Of a DNA stretch of 64,000 nt, positions 48,942 through 59,956 are shown piece by piece. The stretch spans positions 51,499,625 through 51,563,624 of the forward strand of contig CM069446.1 of NCBI GenBank assembly GCA_035610835.1. The letters run 5' to 3'. Positions within the stretch are counted from its first letter, which is position 1. Every line of letters begins with the position of its first letter. The translations under genes and the position numbers were made by a program. Source of the DNA: Ophiura sarsii. Its lineage: Eukaryota; Echinodermata; Ophiuroidea; Amphilepidida; Ophiuridae. The notes beneath the pieces were generated by a model. It did not search any database, was not told the DNA's origin, and saw nothing but the letters and a program-made list of their open reading frames with translations.

Positions 48942-50139
48942 CCCGTGAATTTAGTTACGACAGTACAGTTGGTACAGAATTTGTGTTTGCCTTCCCGTCA
49001 TCATATTCCTCTCATAGTATCCCGTATGTTATGGTATCCACTCCATATCTACATTCCGTCACTGTCAACGTTACTGTTGAGGGAATAGGGTTCTTCCGTG
49101 ATACAGATGTTACGAAATATCAACAAGCCGTTATAAGCTTACCTACATCTGTGCACCTAGTGACTACTGGGATACAACACAAAACGGTCATCGTGCGTTC
49201 TTCTCATGGGGTATCAGTGTATGGAATGGGGTACAGTTCACCCTACATAAGCGATGGGTTCCTTGCGATTCCAACTAGAGCACTGGGATCATACTATTAC
49301 ATTGCATCTTACACGCAGGAATCTGAATTCTCCGTATCGGCTCTTGACAAACCCACTGTCATTGATATCAACACCAAACAAGGACACCAATTTCAAGTGT
49401 CTCTTCAGCCATATGAATCCTACCAATACCAGGCTATGGGAAATGATGATCTCACGGGGTCTTCCTTAAATGGCAACAATCCCATCGCAGTGATGGCGGG
49501 AAACAAATGCGCGAATGTTCCAAGCAATCTTGGAGGGTGTGACTATTTGATTGAGCAAATGCCATCGGTTAAATCCTTAGGACGTGGATTCATACTTGCA
49601 CCCTTCCCTGCTCGAACCAAAGGTTATATCTATCGCATTATTGGTACAAGCCCACAAACATCCCATATTGAGATATCAGGCAATATAGACATCATTCTAG
49701 ATGCTGGAGAAATATATGACGGTGATATCAATGATAATACAATCATACGAGTAACGGCCAATCAACCCGTACTTGTGGTCCAGTATATGAAAGGCTATGT
49801 TACCGATAACATAGGTGATCCTTCTATGGTGATTGTTCCTCTTTGGTCAAAACATAACCTTTTCGGTGTTTGGAATTGATGAATCATGGGGATATTATAT
49901 AAGTGTAACAATAGGGTGCCGGTTTCTTGATGGACTAACATTTGACGATGACCAAAGTATGGCCGGCTGGGACATTCTCAGAAGCAGCGATGATGAGTTC
50001 TGTGTGTCCCGTGGACCAGTGACAACTTCTGCTCATTCTGTCGGACATCCAAATCCTGAAGCTTCTTTCTTTGTGATGGTAACAGCTGCATCAGCCTATG
50101 TATCATATGCTTATCCTGCTGGGTATAATCCACTTCCAG
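48942..50139 (+). CDS. IgGFc-binding domain exon (copy 3), with a 20-base frameshift deletion
   Basis: Starts after a TTTTCTTTTTCAG acceptor and ends at CTTCCAG|GTTAGT. Frame 1 runs about 312 codons with strong family motifs: TEFVFAFPSSYSSHS, NVTVEGIGFF, SDGFLAIPTRALG, YESYQYQAMG, NNPIAVMAGNKC, NVPSNLGGCDYLIEQ, FILAPFPAR and QPVLVVQYMKGY. At 49841 twenty bases present in copy 2 (coding PNMPNEM) are missing, which shifts the frame to a stop at about 49877. The rest of the domain (GQNITFSVFGID, GCRFLDGLTFDDDQSM, SVGHPNPEASFFVM) continues in another frame to the donor. Length without the deletion would be 1218 bases, a multiple of three, phase 1 to 1. The deletion may be a real mutation or an assembly error. 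Confidence 0.8.
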
Positions 50140-50345
50140 GTTAGTGCGATAAATATACATAAATCGTGTAAACACTATGTTGAAATACCGTAGATTATCG
50201 ATATGAAGCACTCTTAAACATTGCTTTTCAAGTCACAATTAGATAATGCCATCTCGTGATACTGAGGCGACCATTTGAATGATCTTCCAGCTTGAAAACG
50301 ATGAGCAAGTAATATTTTCTGATCAAGAACCATCCGTTGTATCGT

Positions 50346-50415
50346 AAAGATTAGCTCAGTTGGTAGAGCAGCGGACTTGCAATACAGATACGGGCGAGAA
50401 GCTAAGACAATCTTT
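50346..50415 (+). repeat. tRNA-like sequence in duplicated intron, copy 3
   Basis: Partner of 45170-45261. The acceptor halves AAAGATT/AATCTTT and the D-arm-like TAGCTCAGTTGGTAGAGC are kept, but the T-arm region is deleted, so it cannot be a working tRNA. Confidence 0.5.
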
Positions 50416-50604
50416 CTGCTTATCTCAATCTGTTGGGGTTTTTAAATCATTTTAAATGTCTATTATTTTCTCTTTTCCTTCTCATATTGATTCCGTTATT
50501 TTATGTGGATCAAAAGAATATTAGGAACATTTAAAACATCAATAGGTTTTGGTCAACATATTTTTTTTATTGTTTATTATTCATTTTTGTCTATTTACCT
50601 TGAT

Positions 50605-52436
50605 TTTTTTCAAAAAAATCGAGGTCTTATAATATCTGTGCCGTTTCTTTCATCATCTTCTTTCCGTCATACCCATCATACAAAATGCTTCTTCTCCTAC
50701 AGTTTACATGCTACAATCACCAGACTTGGTCAGTAGGACCCTCTACCAGCCCTTCATTACAGGACCGAACAGTTTGGGGTCAAAGGTCACTAGAGGTCAA
50801 AACGTGATTTTCCCTTCAAATGCCCTTGCAATTTAGTAATCTGAACTAGGATCGTCAAAATCGGTCAACATATTTCTTATGACCGTGCGCATATTATATA
50901 ATAGTTCGGTTTTTACAATCAATTTAATATTTGGGGTCACTAGGGGTCAAAATGTTAATTTTCTTACCATTTCACTTAAAATAGTTCTTGTGTCAGAGGA
51001 AATGGCCGATGAATGTCAGAATTGGTCAAAAGATTCCTTAGGACCATGAACATACAGCGATCTCAGCGATTAAAAATGACGTGTCATGCGGGGTCACTAG
51101 GGGTCATTGACCTATACAAGTGTAAAACGTGAGATGTGCTCCGATTTGGACCGGACTTGTTTCATCATTTTAGAATTGATGAGACAAGAAAAAAAATCCA
51201 ATAGTGATTTTGGGGTCAAAGGTCAGGAACAGGTCAGTAGAGGTCATTGAACTTTCTTGCAGACCCATCTACAAAATGCTTCTTCTCCTACAGTTAACAT
51301 GCTACAATCACCAGACTTGGTCAGTAGGACCCTCTACCATACCTTCATTACAGGATCTCGCAGTTTTAGGTCAAACGTCACAGAGGGGTCACTATAGGGG
51401 CCAAAACGGGATTTTCACTTAAAACATCCTTGCAAATTAGTGTAATGACCTAGGACCGTCAAAATTGGTCAACATATTTCTTATGACCGCACGCATATAC
51501 AATAGTTTGGTTTTTAAATTCAAAAAATATTTGGGGTCACTAGGGGTCAAAATGCTGATTTTCTTACCATATCACTTAAAATGCTTCTTGCCTCAGAGGA
51601 AATGGTGATGAATGTCAGAATTGGTCAAAAGATTCCTTATGCACATACAGCGATCTCAGCGAATAAAATTGACGTGTCATGCAGGGTCACTAGAGGTCAT
51701 TGACCTATACAGGGGGAATGTTAAGGCATGCTCCAATCTTGATCGGGATGGTTACATCTTTTGTATTTTGATAAGACAAGAAAAAAAACTAAATCGTAAC
51801 CTTGCGGTCAAAGGTCAGGAAGGGTTCACTATTGGTCATTGAACTATACAGGGGTAAAATGTAAAACATGCTCCGATTTTGATCGGATTTGTTGCATCTC
51901 ATATCCCTTGTCAAGACAAGAAAAAATGTAAATCATGACCTTGGGGTTAAAGGTCAATAATGGGTCACTAGGGGTCAAAACGTTATTTTCACTTAAAATG
52001 CAACCAGGACAGTCAGAATCCATCATATTCATCATGACCGTATTCATAAATAATACTTCGGTTTTTAAAATGTAAAAATATTTTGGGTCACTAGGGGTCA
52101 AAATATCAATTTTCACTCCTTCCATTCAACATCTTTCTGGTATCACAGGAAATGATTGATACCTGTCCGAATTGGTCAAAAGATTCCTTGGGTCCATGCA
52201 CATACAGTGATTTAAGCGATTAAAATTGACGCGTCGTATAGGGTCACTAGGGGTCATTAAACTTTACAAGGGTAAAACTCAAGACATGCTCCGAATTAGA
52301 TCGGAACTGTTTGATAAGGCAAGAAAAAAAGTCAATCATCATAACCAGGTCAAAAGTCACGAAGAGGTCAATGGGGATAATTTTCTCAAACAAATCAAGG
52401 TGCCCTGGTCTTAGACCAGAACTAGATCTAGTTATA
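50605..52436 (+). mobile_element. 1.8-kb insertion of three ~590-bp units rich in AGGTCA half-sites
   Basis: Sequence flanking this block is continuous in the paralogous intron at 45395-45500 (CATCAATAGGTTTTG ... TTTCGTTTTTCTTGC), so the block is an insertion in copy 3. Inside are three degenerate units (about 50674, 51266 and 51841). Units 1 and 2 share ACAAAATGCTTCTTCTCCTA and GACTTGGTCAGTAGGACCCT. The most regular motif is GGGTCACTAGGGGTCA, two AGGTCA-like hexamers four bases apart, found about nine times. No transposase or RT frame is present. Ends are not clearly defined. Confidence 0.65.
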
Positions 52437-52728
52437 TTTTATTTCGTTTTTCTTGCCCATACACAAGTGCACCTTTATCGTGCTGAAATAGAAATGTTAT
52501 GCATGAGACCTTTATAAACATTAATACGAACTGGCCAGGCCAGACCAGTAGAGAAATCATTTCAAAGGGTTTGTTTTCTAAAACAAGCACCAACAAATAG
52601 CTTTTAAGCACCAACATATAGCGTATATTCAAAATACACAAATTTTCAATATTTTGGGACCAGCGTAACAGGTCTTTCCTGAATATAATTGATTACCCTC
52701 GGTTAATTTAGTAATCACGATCAGTGTC

Positions 52729-53025
52729 TTAAAGGAGCATTGGGAGATTGCCTAGAAAAATAAAATTCGAAGAAATAAATAGATAAGGTACGTAGGAAAA
52801 GGGTTGTATAATGGCGCTAGATTGAGATATGGATGAAGCAATATATGTGGCGAGTGGTGCTAATAATGTCGATGTGATCTATATCGAAATTATCAATTAT
52901 GAAATTTTACATGATAGACGGCGAATTAAGGTAAACGGTTTCAAATAGTAGTTAGTATTATGCGTGCAAAAAACCTGATTTTCAGGAAATTGAGGGCGCC
53001 CTCTCATATCTCAGTGCCCCTTTAT
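52729..53025. mobile_element. TTAAAGG-type MITE, member 1
   Basis: Left end TTAAAGGAGCATTGGGAGAT, right end ATCTCAGTGCCCCTTTA, with GAGGGCGCCCTCTCATAT inside the right arm. Same family as 56211-56602 and 61650-61938. Confidence 0.65.
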
Positions 53026-53161
53026 TTCTCGAGGTCGGTTTAGTTCCTTGAACAACACCTGGGGAATACACTGTATCGGGAATGAATGCAGCACTCTGTC
53101 AAACAGCAAGCCATAGTATACCGTGTACAGAAAGTATTGTCGCCCCCTAACTCAAACTTTG

Positions 53162-53718
53162 TCATCAAAAAAAGTAACTATACAGGTAATAAATGTACTT
53201 TTAACACTAAAAATATATATCCTACCTAGAAATATTAAATCATAAAGTTGTTGAGAAATTTATCTTCTTTAATATGAGATATTGCATGCTAGGATCGGTT
53301 GAATATTTAAGTAGCGACAATCCAAACTGTAAGGTAAAGTCACAATTTCAAATTCACATTTTACATTTCAACACGGGGGAGAGAATGACAGGTAGCGTGT
53401 GTGGTGTATTGATCCATCGGAACAATGCGGCCGACTGTCCAACCTGCGCATGCATCCCCAATTGCAATACCGGTAATCAATAAGATACCCGTAGATTTGG
53501 TCCACGTGTAGAAAATAAAAATGTGAAAATGAAAATCGGACTTCTCCTTACATTTTTGAGTGCCACTTCCTTAATAATCACCCGATCTTAACGTGCAATA
53601 TCTCATATTAAAGAAGACAAATTTTCCAACAACTTTATAGTTTAATATTTTTAGGTAGGATATATATTTTAAGAGTTAGAAGCCCATTTATTACCTGTAT
53701 AGTTACTTTTTTTGATGA
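53162..53718. mobile_element. Inverted-repeat element, ~557 bp
   Basis: CATCAAAAAAAGTAACTATA at the left is mirrored by TATAGTTACTTTTTTTGATG at the right. The arms stay paired for about 125 bp, through AATATGAGATATTGCA / TGCAATATCTCATATT. The 69-codon frame in the middle (53274-53483) is not supported as a gene. Confidence 0.75.
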
Positions 53719-54458
53719 CTGTATATAACTCATTAGCAGATTGATCAAACTTCATATTTCTACATAATTTCCACTTTTGATTAGTTTCAATTAGTTTGGT
53801 AACATTTAACTTGTACCAAAAAGAGCACTTCACTGGACATTATTCTCCCCATAGTGTCCATTAAATGGACAAATTTGGCGCAAACGCACGAACAGCCAGG
53901 GATACCCCTTCAAGTTCTTTCCAAGTAGAGAATTTACCTCTTTCCTCATCAGCGCAATTCTGATAAAATTCTATTCTATCTCACACGACACCCAATGCGC
54001 CACATCTACAATCAAGGAAATTTGGTGTTGGAATACAGAGTCCCTTTCTCCGCTACTATCACACATTTAGGGACACTTTTCAAACGCTGATTTTGCGACA
54101 AAATTGTATATAGAGCTTTTAAGCTTAAAAGCTATCTACTAACTCATATCCTTCCCCCGACCCACCAATCATTATCATTGTTGAGGGTCCCAACGACCGT
54201 GGAGATGAAACGGTTCCGAACAACATTGAATGGGGGAACTAGAGGGTTGCTTTCAACGAAGTCCTCAAAGTGTTCCAACAGTTATTTCCTGAATTATAGT
54301 CTGGCTGGCATCAAAGGGTACTTCCGACCAAATTTGGTCAACATCGGCCTAAATGTTACTGCGCTACAGATCTGTTGCCAGAAGAAAGAAAAAGGAAACG
54401 GCAGCAATTTTGTTGTATATTGCCGATTCTAGTTAACAATACTTGCCAAACTTAACAG

Positions 54459-54541
54459 ACATTGACAAAATGTGATACAAATGTTCACGACTGCTATGTC
54501 ATTGCATTGATGGTTATAGCGGGGATGGCGGGACATATTTC
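54459..54541 (+). pseudogene. Decayed EGF exon a
   Basis: After TTAACAG it reads ACATTGACAAAATGTGATAC..., then GATGGTTATAGCGGGGATGG. This follows the EGF exons but with internal loss, an early stop and a lost TGT before the missing donor. Its upstream intron (GCCAGAAGAAAGAAAAAGGA) matches that before decayed exon b at 55437. Confidence 0.6.
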
Positions 54542-54697
54542 TGTGATTGCATACGTTTAAATTAGTTGAAATGTTTCATATAATTAATGATTTCGATATG
54601 ATATAAATAAATATGACTAATTTCAGGCTATGATCAATATGATTATGTTCGATTAATTATTATATCCATTTTCTTGCTGTCTTGACTTCGAAAATAG

Positions 54698-54820
54698 ACA
54701 TTGACGAATGTGCTATGAAAACTGACGACTGCCATACCAATGCGACATGTATAAACACAGTAGGCAATTATACTTGCCAGTGTAATGATGGCTATGACGG
54801 GAATGGCAGGACATGTTCAG
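54698..54820 (+). CDS. Calcium-binding EGF exon 1, right gene
   Basis: 123 bases between ..AAAATAG and TTCAG|GTGAGT, phase 1 at both ends, encoding one EGF domain. It opens with DIDEC, the calcium-binding signature, and has six cysteines with spacing C-x6-C-x5-C-x8-C-x-C-x10-C. The CINTVGNYTC segment carries the Asn hydroxylation consensus (C-x-N-T-x-G-x-Y-x-C). Such domains form rod-like extracellular stalks or ligand-binding arrays. It is nearly identical to the exons at 55731 and 56850, so the set grew by recent tandem duplication of exon plus intron. Confidence 0.85.
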
Positions 54821-55039
54821 GTGAGTTACGGATTGCATGCACACATCTTACTTTGATTTAAATTATTACTAGACAACGATTTGTTAATGAATATCGATGG
54901 CTATCATTACATGTCTGAAATCGTTGTTGCTTTGATTTAAAATATCATTACATTATTCACATACTGTAATGATTCCAAAACTGGTTTAAAAATCTGCTGA
55001 AATGTGTTCATGTCTTTGTATCGTTGACTCTCATGACAG

Positions 55040-55159
55040 ACATTGACGAATGTGCTACGAAAACTGACGATTGCAATGCTGAAGCGACATGTTTAAATAG
55101 AGTAGGCAGTTATACTTGTCAGTGTAATGATGGCTATGGAAATGGCAGGACATGTTCAG
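55040..55159 (+). CDS. Calcium-binding EGF exon 2, right gene
   Basis: 120 bases from TCATGACAG to TTCAG|GTGAGT, phase 1 to 1. DIDEC start and six cysteines, with CLNRVGSYTC in place of the usual CINTVGNYTC, so the hydroxylation consensus is altered (N-R instead of N-T). It is one codon shorter than its neighbours (GYGNGRTC against GYDGNGRTC) and remains in frame. Confidence 0.85.
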
Positions 55160-55436
55160 GTGAGTTACGGAGTGCATACATTGAACTTTGATTTAAACTA
55201 TTACTAGACAACGATTTGTTGATGAAGATCGATGGCTATCATCACAGTATTCACATACTGTAATGATTCAAAAAAATGGGTCAAAATCGGCCCAAAGGTT
55301 ACTGCGCTTATAGGCCTGTTGCCAGAAGAAAGAAGAAAGAAACAGCAGCAATACTGTATATGTTGTTGTATATTGGCCGATTCTAGTCAAGAAGAAGAAA
55401 CAGTAGCAACAAAAGAAGTTTTACCAAACTTAACAG

Positions 55437-55542
55437 TCGAAATGTGATACAAATGTTGACGACTGCATGCTATGCTAATGCGGCATTACTAGTTGCAATG
55501 ATCATGATGATGGTTATGACGGGGATGGCGGGACATGTTTTT
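55437..55542 (+). pseudogene. Decayed EGF exon b
   Basis: After TTAACAG the remnant reads ..GAAATGTGATACAAATGTTG.., then GACGACTGCATGCTATGCTA and GATGGTTATGACGGGGATGG before TGTTTTT|GTAAGT. The DIDEC start is lost and the frame is broken, but a donor-like GTAAGT remains. It is the sister of decayed exon a at 54459. Confidence 0.6.
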
Positions 55543-55730
55543 GTAAGTCTATGATTCCATACGTTTCGATGATTTAAAATGTTCCTGATAATTAATCAAT
55601 TCGATATGAATGATATAAATAAACTAATGTGAAAGCTATTACAAATTTCAGGCTATGATCAGTATTAATATTATTATGTTCGATTTATTATCAAATCCGT
55701 TTTTCTTGCTATCGTTGACTTCCATAATAG

Positions 55731-55853
55731 ACATTGACGAATGTGCTACGAAAACTGACGATTGCCATGCCAATGCGACATGTATAAACACAGTAGGCAA
55801 TTATACTTGCCAGTGTAATGATGGCTATGACGGGAATGGCAGGACATGTTCAG
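55731..55853 (+). CDS. Calcium-binding EGF exon 3, right gene
   Basis: 123 bases from CCATAATAG to TTCAG|GTGAGT, phase 1 to 1. DIDEC start, all six cysteines, CINTVGNYTC hydroxylation consensus, and GYDGNGRTC end. It differs from exon 1 by only a few residues. Its upstream intron resembles that of exon 1 (AGGCTATGATCA ... TTTTCTTGCT), showing that intron and exon duplicated together. Confidence 0.87.
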
Positions 55854-56210
55854 GTGAGTTACGAATTGCATACATTGAAGATCGATGGCTGATGATGGCT
55901 GAAATCGTTGTTGATTAAACTATCATCGCACTATTCACATACTGTAAAGGTTTCAAAACCACCCAACCCAATACACATGTATGTGCTCAATACACGATGT
56001 GTGCATATGATATGTATGTACACAGAGCATAGCAATGTATTTTATATTTGAGTACAGATTAGCTTTATTCCGTATAGCGCCCTCATCGGAATAAAGCGCA
56101 ATAACACTGACAAAATAGTTTAAGAATGTAGGAGAAATGTAGGATATCCAATAGTTATTGTTTAAGAATGTAGGATATCCATTTTTTTATTTTTTACGCT
56201 AGATTTATCC

Positions 56211-56602
56211 TTAAAGGGACATTAAGTGGTGTTGAAAATTTTAAATGTTTAAAAATTTACTTCAGAATTCATGATGAACATTAAAAATTACCATTATTGT
56301 TGTTTCTACTAACAAAAACACAGCAAAACTTGATTAAAACAATAATCATCGCTATCTATTGAAAAACGCCCTCTATGCAAATATGGTTCGCGTACTGCAG
56401 AGGGATACTGTCGGACGTAAAATGCTCGTCCCGGCTGTACGAGCATTTTTAATCGACGTTTTCTTGTACAAAGAAGGCTGATTTTTCTTAATCCTTATAG
56501 GTGTAAGTTCATACATGTAATACAATTATGAAAATATACTAATCCCAGTTTTTATCATAATTGAGGGCGCAGCCTCCAACACATCTCTTAGTGTCCCTTT
56601 AA
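56211..56602. mobile_element. TTAAAGG-type MITE, member 2
   Basis: Left end TTAAAGGGACATTAAGTGGT, right end TCTCTTAGTGTCCCTTTAA, TTAA at both tips. The inner right arm has TTGAGGGCGCAGCCTCC, like the other members. No open frame. Confidence 0.65.
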
Positions 56603-56849
56603 TTTGACCTCCTCGACCACACACAGACTGAGTGTTTGACATAAACATGAAGTCATTTCAGAGGTGTTAACATTGTTGTCCCATAGAAAATACATTGCTA
56701 TACTTAGTATGCTCCGTGTACATACATTACATACCATATGCACACAGAGTGTACTGTGTACTTACATGCACATGTGTATTGGGTGCCAAAACTGCCACTA
56801 CAAATCTGAGCAAATGTTTTCATGTCTTTGTATCGTTGACTCGTGACAG

Positions 56850-56972
56850 ACATTGACGAATGTGCTACGAATATTGACGATTGCCATGCCAATGCGACAT
56901 GTATAAACACCGTCGGCAATTATACGTGCCAGTGTGATGATGGCTATGACGGGAATGGCAGTGCATGTTCAG
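56850..56972 (+). CDS. Calcium-binding EGF exon 4, right gene
   Basis: 123 bases from TCGTGACAG to TTCAG|GTAAGT, phase 1 to 1. DIDECATNIDDC start, six cysteines, CINTVGNYTC consensus, then CDDGYDGNGSAC. It is separated from exon 3 by an intron that took up a TTAAAGG-type MITE. Confidence 0.87.
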
Positions 56973-57259
56973 GTAAGTAACGGATACTTTTATGATTTCG
57001 AAAACATGGAACAAAACAGAGCAAGAAGGCTACAACGCTTTGTTGACGAAAATCGATGACTGAAATCGTTGTTGCTTTTAATGTAAACTGTCATCACATA
57101 CTGTAGTGATTCCAACTGGTTAACAAAAACTATACGTAATTTTTCTCAAATATAAATTTGTAAAAACAATAGAATTCTTTTGATTTTGGCTATAATTGAG
57201 TATATAATGGAATGATAATCATAACTTGTCTCACTATCGTTGACTCGAACCCATGAAAA

Positions 57260-57382
57260 ATATTAACGAATGTACTACGAATATTGACGATTACCATGCC
57301 AACGCGACCTTTATAAACACGATAGGCAGTTACACTTGTCGGTGTAATGATGGTTATGACGGGGATGGCATAATATGTTCAG
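57260..57382 (+). pseudogene. Decayed EGF exon c (lost acceptor, two cysteines)
   Basis: Aligned to exon 4, the acceptor CATGACAG has become CATGAAAA, so the AG is gone. DIDEC reads NINEC, the second cysteine is Tyr (DDYHANAT) and the third is Phe (ATFINT). The frame is still open and the TTCAG|GTGAGA donor is intact. Without the acceptor and with broken disulfides it is most likely skipped, and skipping keeps phase. Confidence 0.75.
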
Positions 57383-57647
57383 GTGAGATGATTGCTAAAA
57401 TGTCATAAGTACATGATGCGTGCTATTCATGAATGTACTTTTTAAAATCACTCTATAGATAATATCATGCTGTAATAGCCTACTGCAGGGGAGAGGACAT
57501 TCATATAAGAAGAGGGAGGTCGAGCCAGGGAAAGAACTGAAGGATTGTCTACTTTTTGCATTCATTTTGATATTTTCTTTACTAGTGTGTTGTAATCTTT
57601 CTCATTATTTTTAAACATGACTATTATCTGAACGGCGATAATGAGAT

Positions 57648-57913
<266 letters not shown>

Positions 57914-58027
57914 CGAGGGCGAGGGCGAGGACGACGACGACGACGACGACGATGACGATGGCGATGACGATGACGATTAGTATCTACGTCGTCGTCATCG
58001 TATTCTAATTTTCATTGCCTTATATAG

Positions 58028-58150
58028 ATATTGATGAATGTGAAACAAATGTTGACGCTTGCCACGCTGATGCAACATGTACAAATACAGTAGGAAATTA
58101 TAGGTGTGAATGCAAAGCCGGTTATGAGAGAATGTGCAGTACATGTGGAG
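58028..58150 (+). CDS. Calcium-binding EGF exon 5, right gene
   Basis: 123 bases from CCTTATATAG to GTGGAG|GTACGC, phase 1 to 1. It starts DIDECETNVDAC, keeps the CTNTVGNYRC hydroxylation consensus, and ends CKAGYERMCSTCGG. It is more diverged than exons 1-4 and has a seventh cysteine (MCSTC), so the last disulfide could be rearranged. It is the last EGF seen before the GAIN-like exon. Confidence 0.82.
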
Positions 58151-58795
58151 GTACGCTTATAAGTTTGACTATAATTTAGTCCAACACAAGCTAGTTAAAA
58201 GGATTTTCATTATCATTATTGTTAGTATTATATGCTTAGGTGTTGTTTAAGGCGACTCCGGACAATGCAGTTTATTCCGTCCATTGTGCAAATAAAGGCA
58301 ATTCCCCTTATTCCGCAAATTGCTGTCAGAGAAGTTGAGAGTGAGACGACATAGAGGGAACATTTGGTATTAGGTAGCATTTGGCTGCATACCGCATCAC
58401 GCATTTATTTCGCATATACATTGATTCATGCAAATCGTGCATTACATCCGAAACAATTTCAAATGTAGAAAAAGCAATATAAGTCAAACCAGGCTTCTGT
58501 GGGTTCAACGCAAACGTTGAACAAATTAGGGTGGGAGGGTGGGGTTTTTATAACCTGCCGAGGTTGCAGCCAAATGCGATATGATAGCTGGCCCGGAAAC
58601 CAGGAACAAGGTATTCGAAAAGCGCAGGGGAAAACCGGAAACCGATAGGAACTATTCGAAAAAGCGCGGGAATAACCGGAAGCCGACCAGACCAAGCAAT
58701 TTACGCGGACGCCAACAATATAACATAGAGGTGCTCAACTCCCGGGCAGCAAATTAGTTTTCCTCGCATGTACATCGGAAAACTTGATTAAATTT

Positions 58796-59140
58796 ACTTT
58801 GCTAACAGGTACATTAGGGCGAAACAGGTTTTTGTTATTCACTCATTATGACGTTAGGGCGAAAATGGTATTTCGCCCTAACGTAGTTTCTTTTATAAAC
58901 TAATAATGCGCTTTATTCCGTTATAAATAACAAAGGGAATTACTATTCATGAGCTAATTAATTATGCAAAATTATTCAAATATTCAATGAATTTGCAAGT
59001 GACTAAAGACAGCCCGTCGTACAAATTAGGCAAATTTGGTCAATATTTGAATAAATTAGCATAATTTACTAATTATTGTTAATGAATGTTATTGTTAGTT
59101 AATGTCATGTATTATTTCTCCTTAATGTTATCATTAGTGA

Positions 59141-59194
<54 letters not shown>

Positions 59195-59213
59195 CATTAT
59201 TATTATTAGTATT
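58796..59213 (+). repeat. 418-bp tandem repeat, unit 1
   Basis: Repeats at 59214 with a constant 418-bp offset at its start. Holds a strong hairpin, ACGTTAGGGCGAAA ... TTTCGCCCTAACGT (58850-58884), and ends in an ATT microsatellite (about 59140-59210). Confidence 0.85.
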
Positions 59214-59620
59214 ACTTTGCTAACAGGTACCTTAGGTCGAAACAGGTTTTTGTTATTCACTCATTATTACGTTAGGGCGAAAATAGTATTTCGCCCTAAC
59301 GTAGTTTCTTTCATAAACTAATAATGCGCTTTATTCCGTTATAAATAACAATGGAAATTACTATTCATGAGCTAATTAATTATGCAAATTTATTCAAATA
59401 GTCAATACATTTGCATATTTGTACGACGGACTGTCCCTAACAAGTGACTAAAGACAGCCCGTCGTACAGATTATGCAAATGTTGTGAATATTTGAATAAA
59501 TTAGCATAAGTAATTAATCTATGTAAATGAATGTTATTGTTAGTTAATCTCATGTATAATTTCTCCTTAATGTTATCATTAGTGAAATTATTATTATTAT
59601 TGTTATTATTATTATTATTA
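59214..59620 (+). repeat. 418-bp tandem repeat, unit 2
   Basis: Second unit, same ACGTTAGGGCGAAA hairpin and ATT tail. It has one extra palindromic stretch, GTACGACGGACTGTC ... GACAGCCCGTCGTAC (about 59421-59468), of which unit 1 keeps only the right half. Confidence 0.85.
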
Positions 59621-59956
59621 ATAGTCCTATTTCATAAACATTTGTGCGTGTTTAACACGTAAACAGGGTCCCCTAAAATACAACGCAATTATGATTTAGC
59701 ATTTATTTTAATCATGTGCAATGTTGTTTTGATGTTGGGTAATAACTGATTTACCATCATTTTGTTTTCAATTGTGAAACAAGATTATCGTGCAAAACTT
59801 ATCGTGCAAATTGGCGATCGCAACCTTTCCGTGTAAAGATCGCAATCTTTACGTATTTTAGGCGATCGCAACAGTTACGTATGAAGTTTAAAGTGTGAAT
59901 AAAAACTTTGATAACTTTCATGTTTAAAAGAGAAAAAAATGAACAATTAGTTAATA

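Noticed and set aside
49254..49469. 71-codon frame inside exon copy 3, also seen at 215-445 on the minus strand
   Set aside because: It is the off-frame shadow of the IgGFc-binding coding sequence, conserved only because the true frame is.
53274..53483. 69-codon frame with several cysteines
   Set aside because: It lies in the centre of an inverted-repeat element and has no recognisable domain spacing or splice context.
54178..54432. 84-codon frame upstream of decayed EGF exon a
   Set aside because: The sequence is duplicated intron (also near 55280-55380) and the frame is not kept in the other copy.
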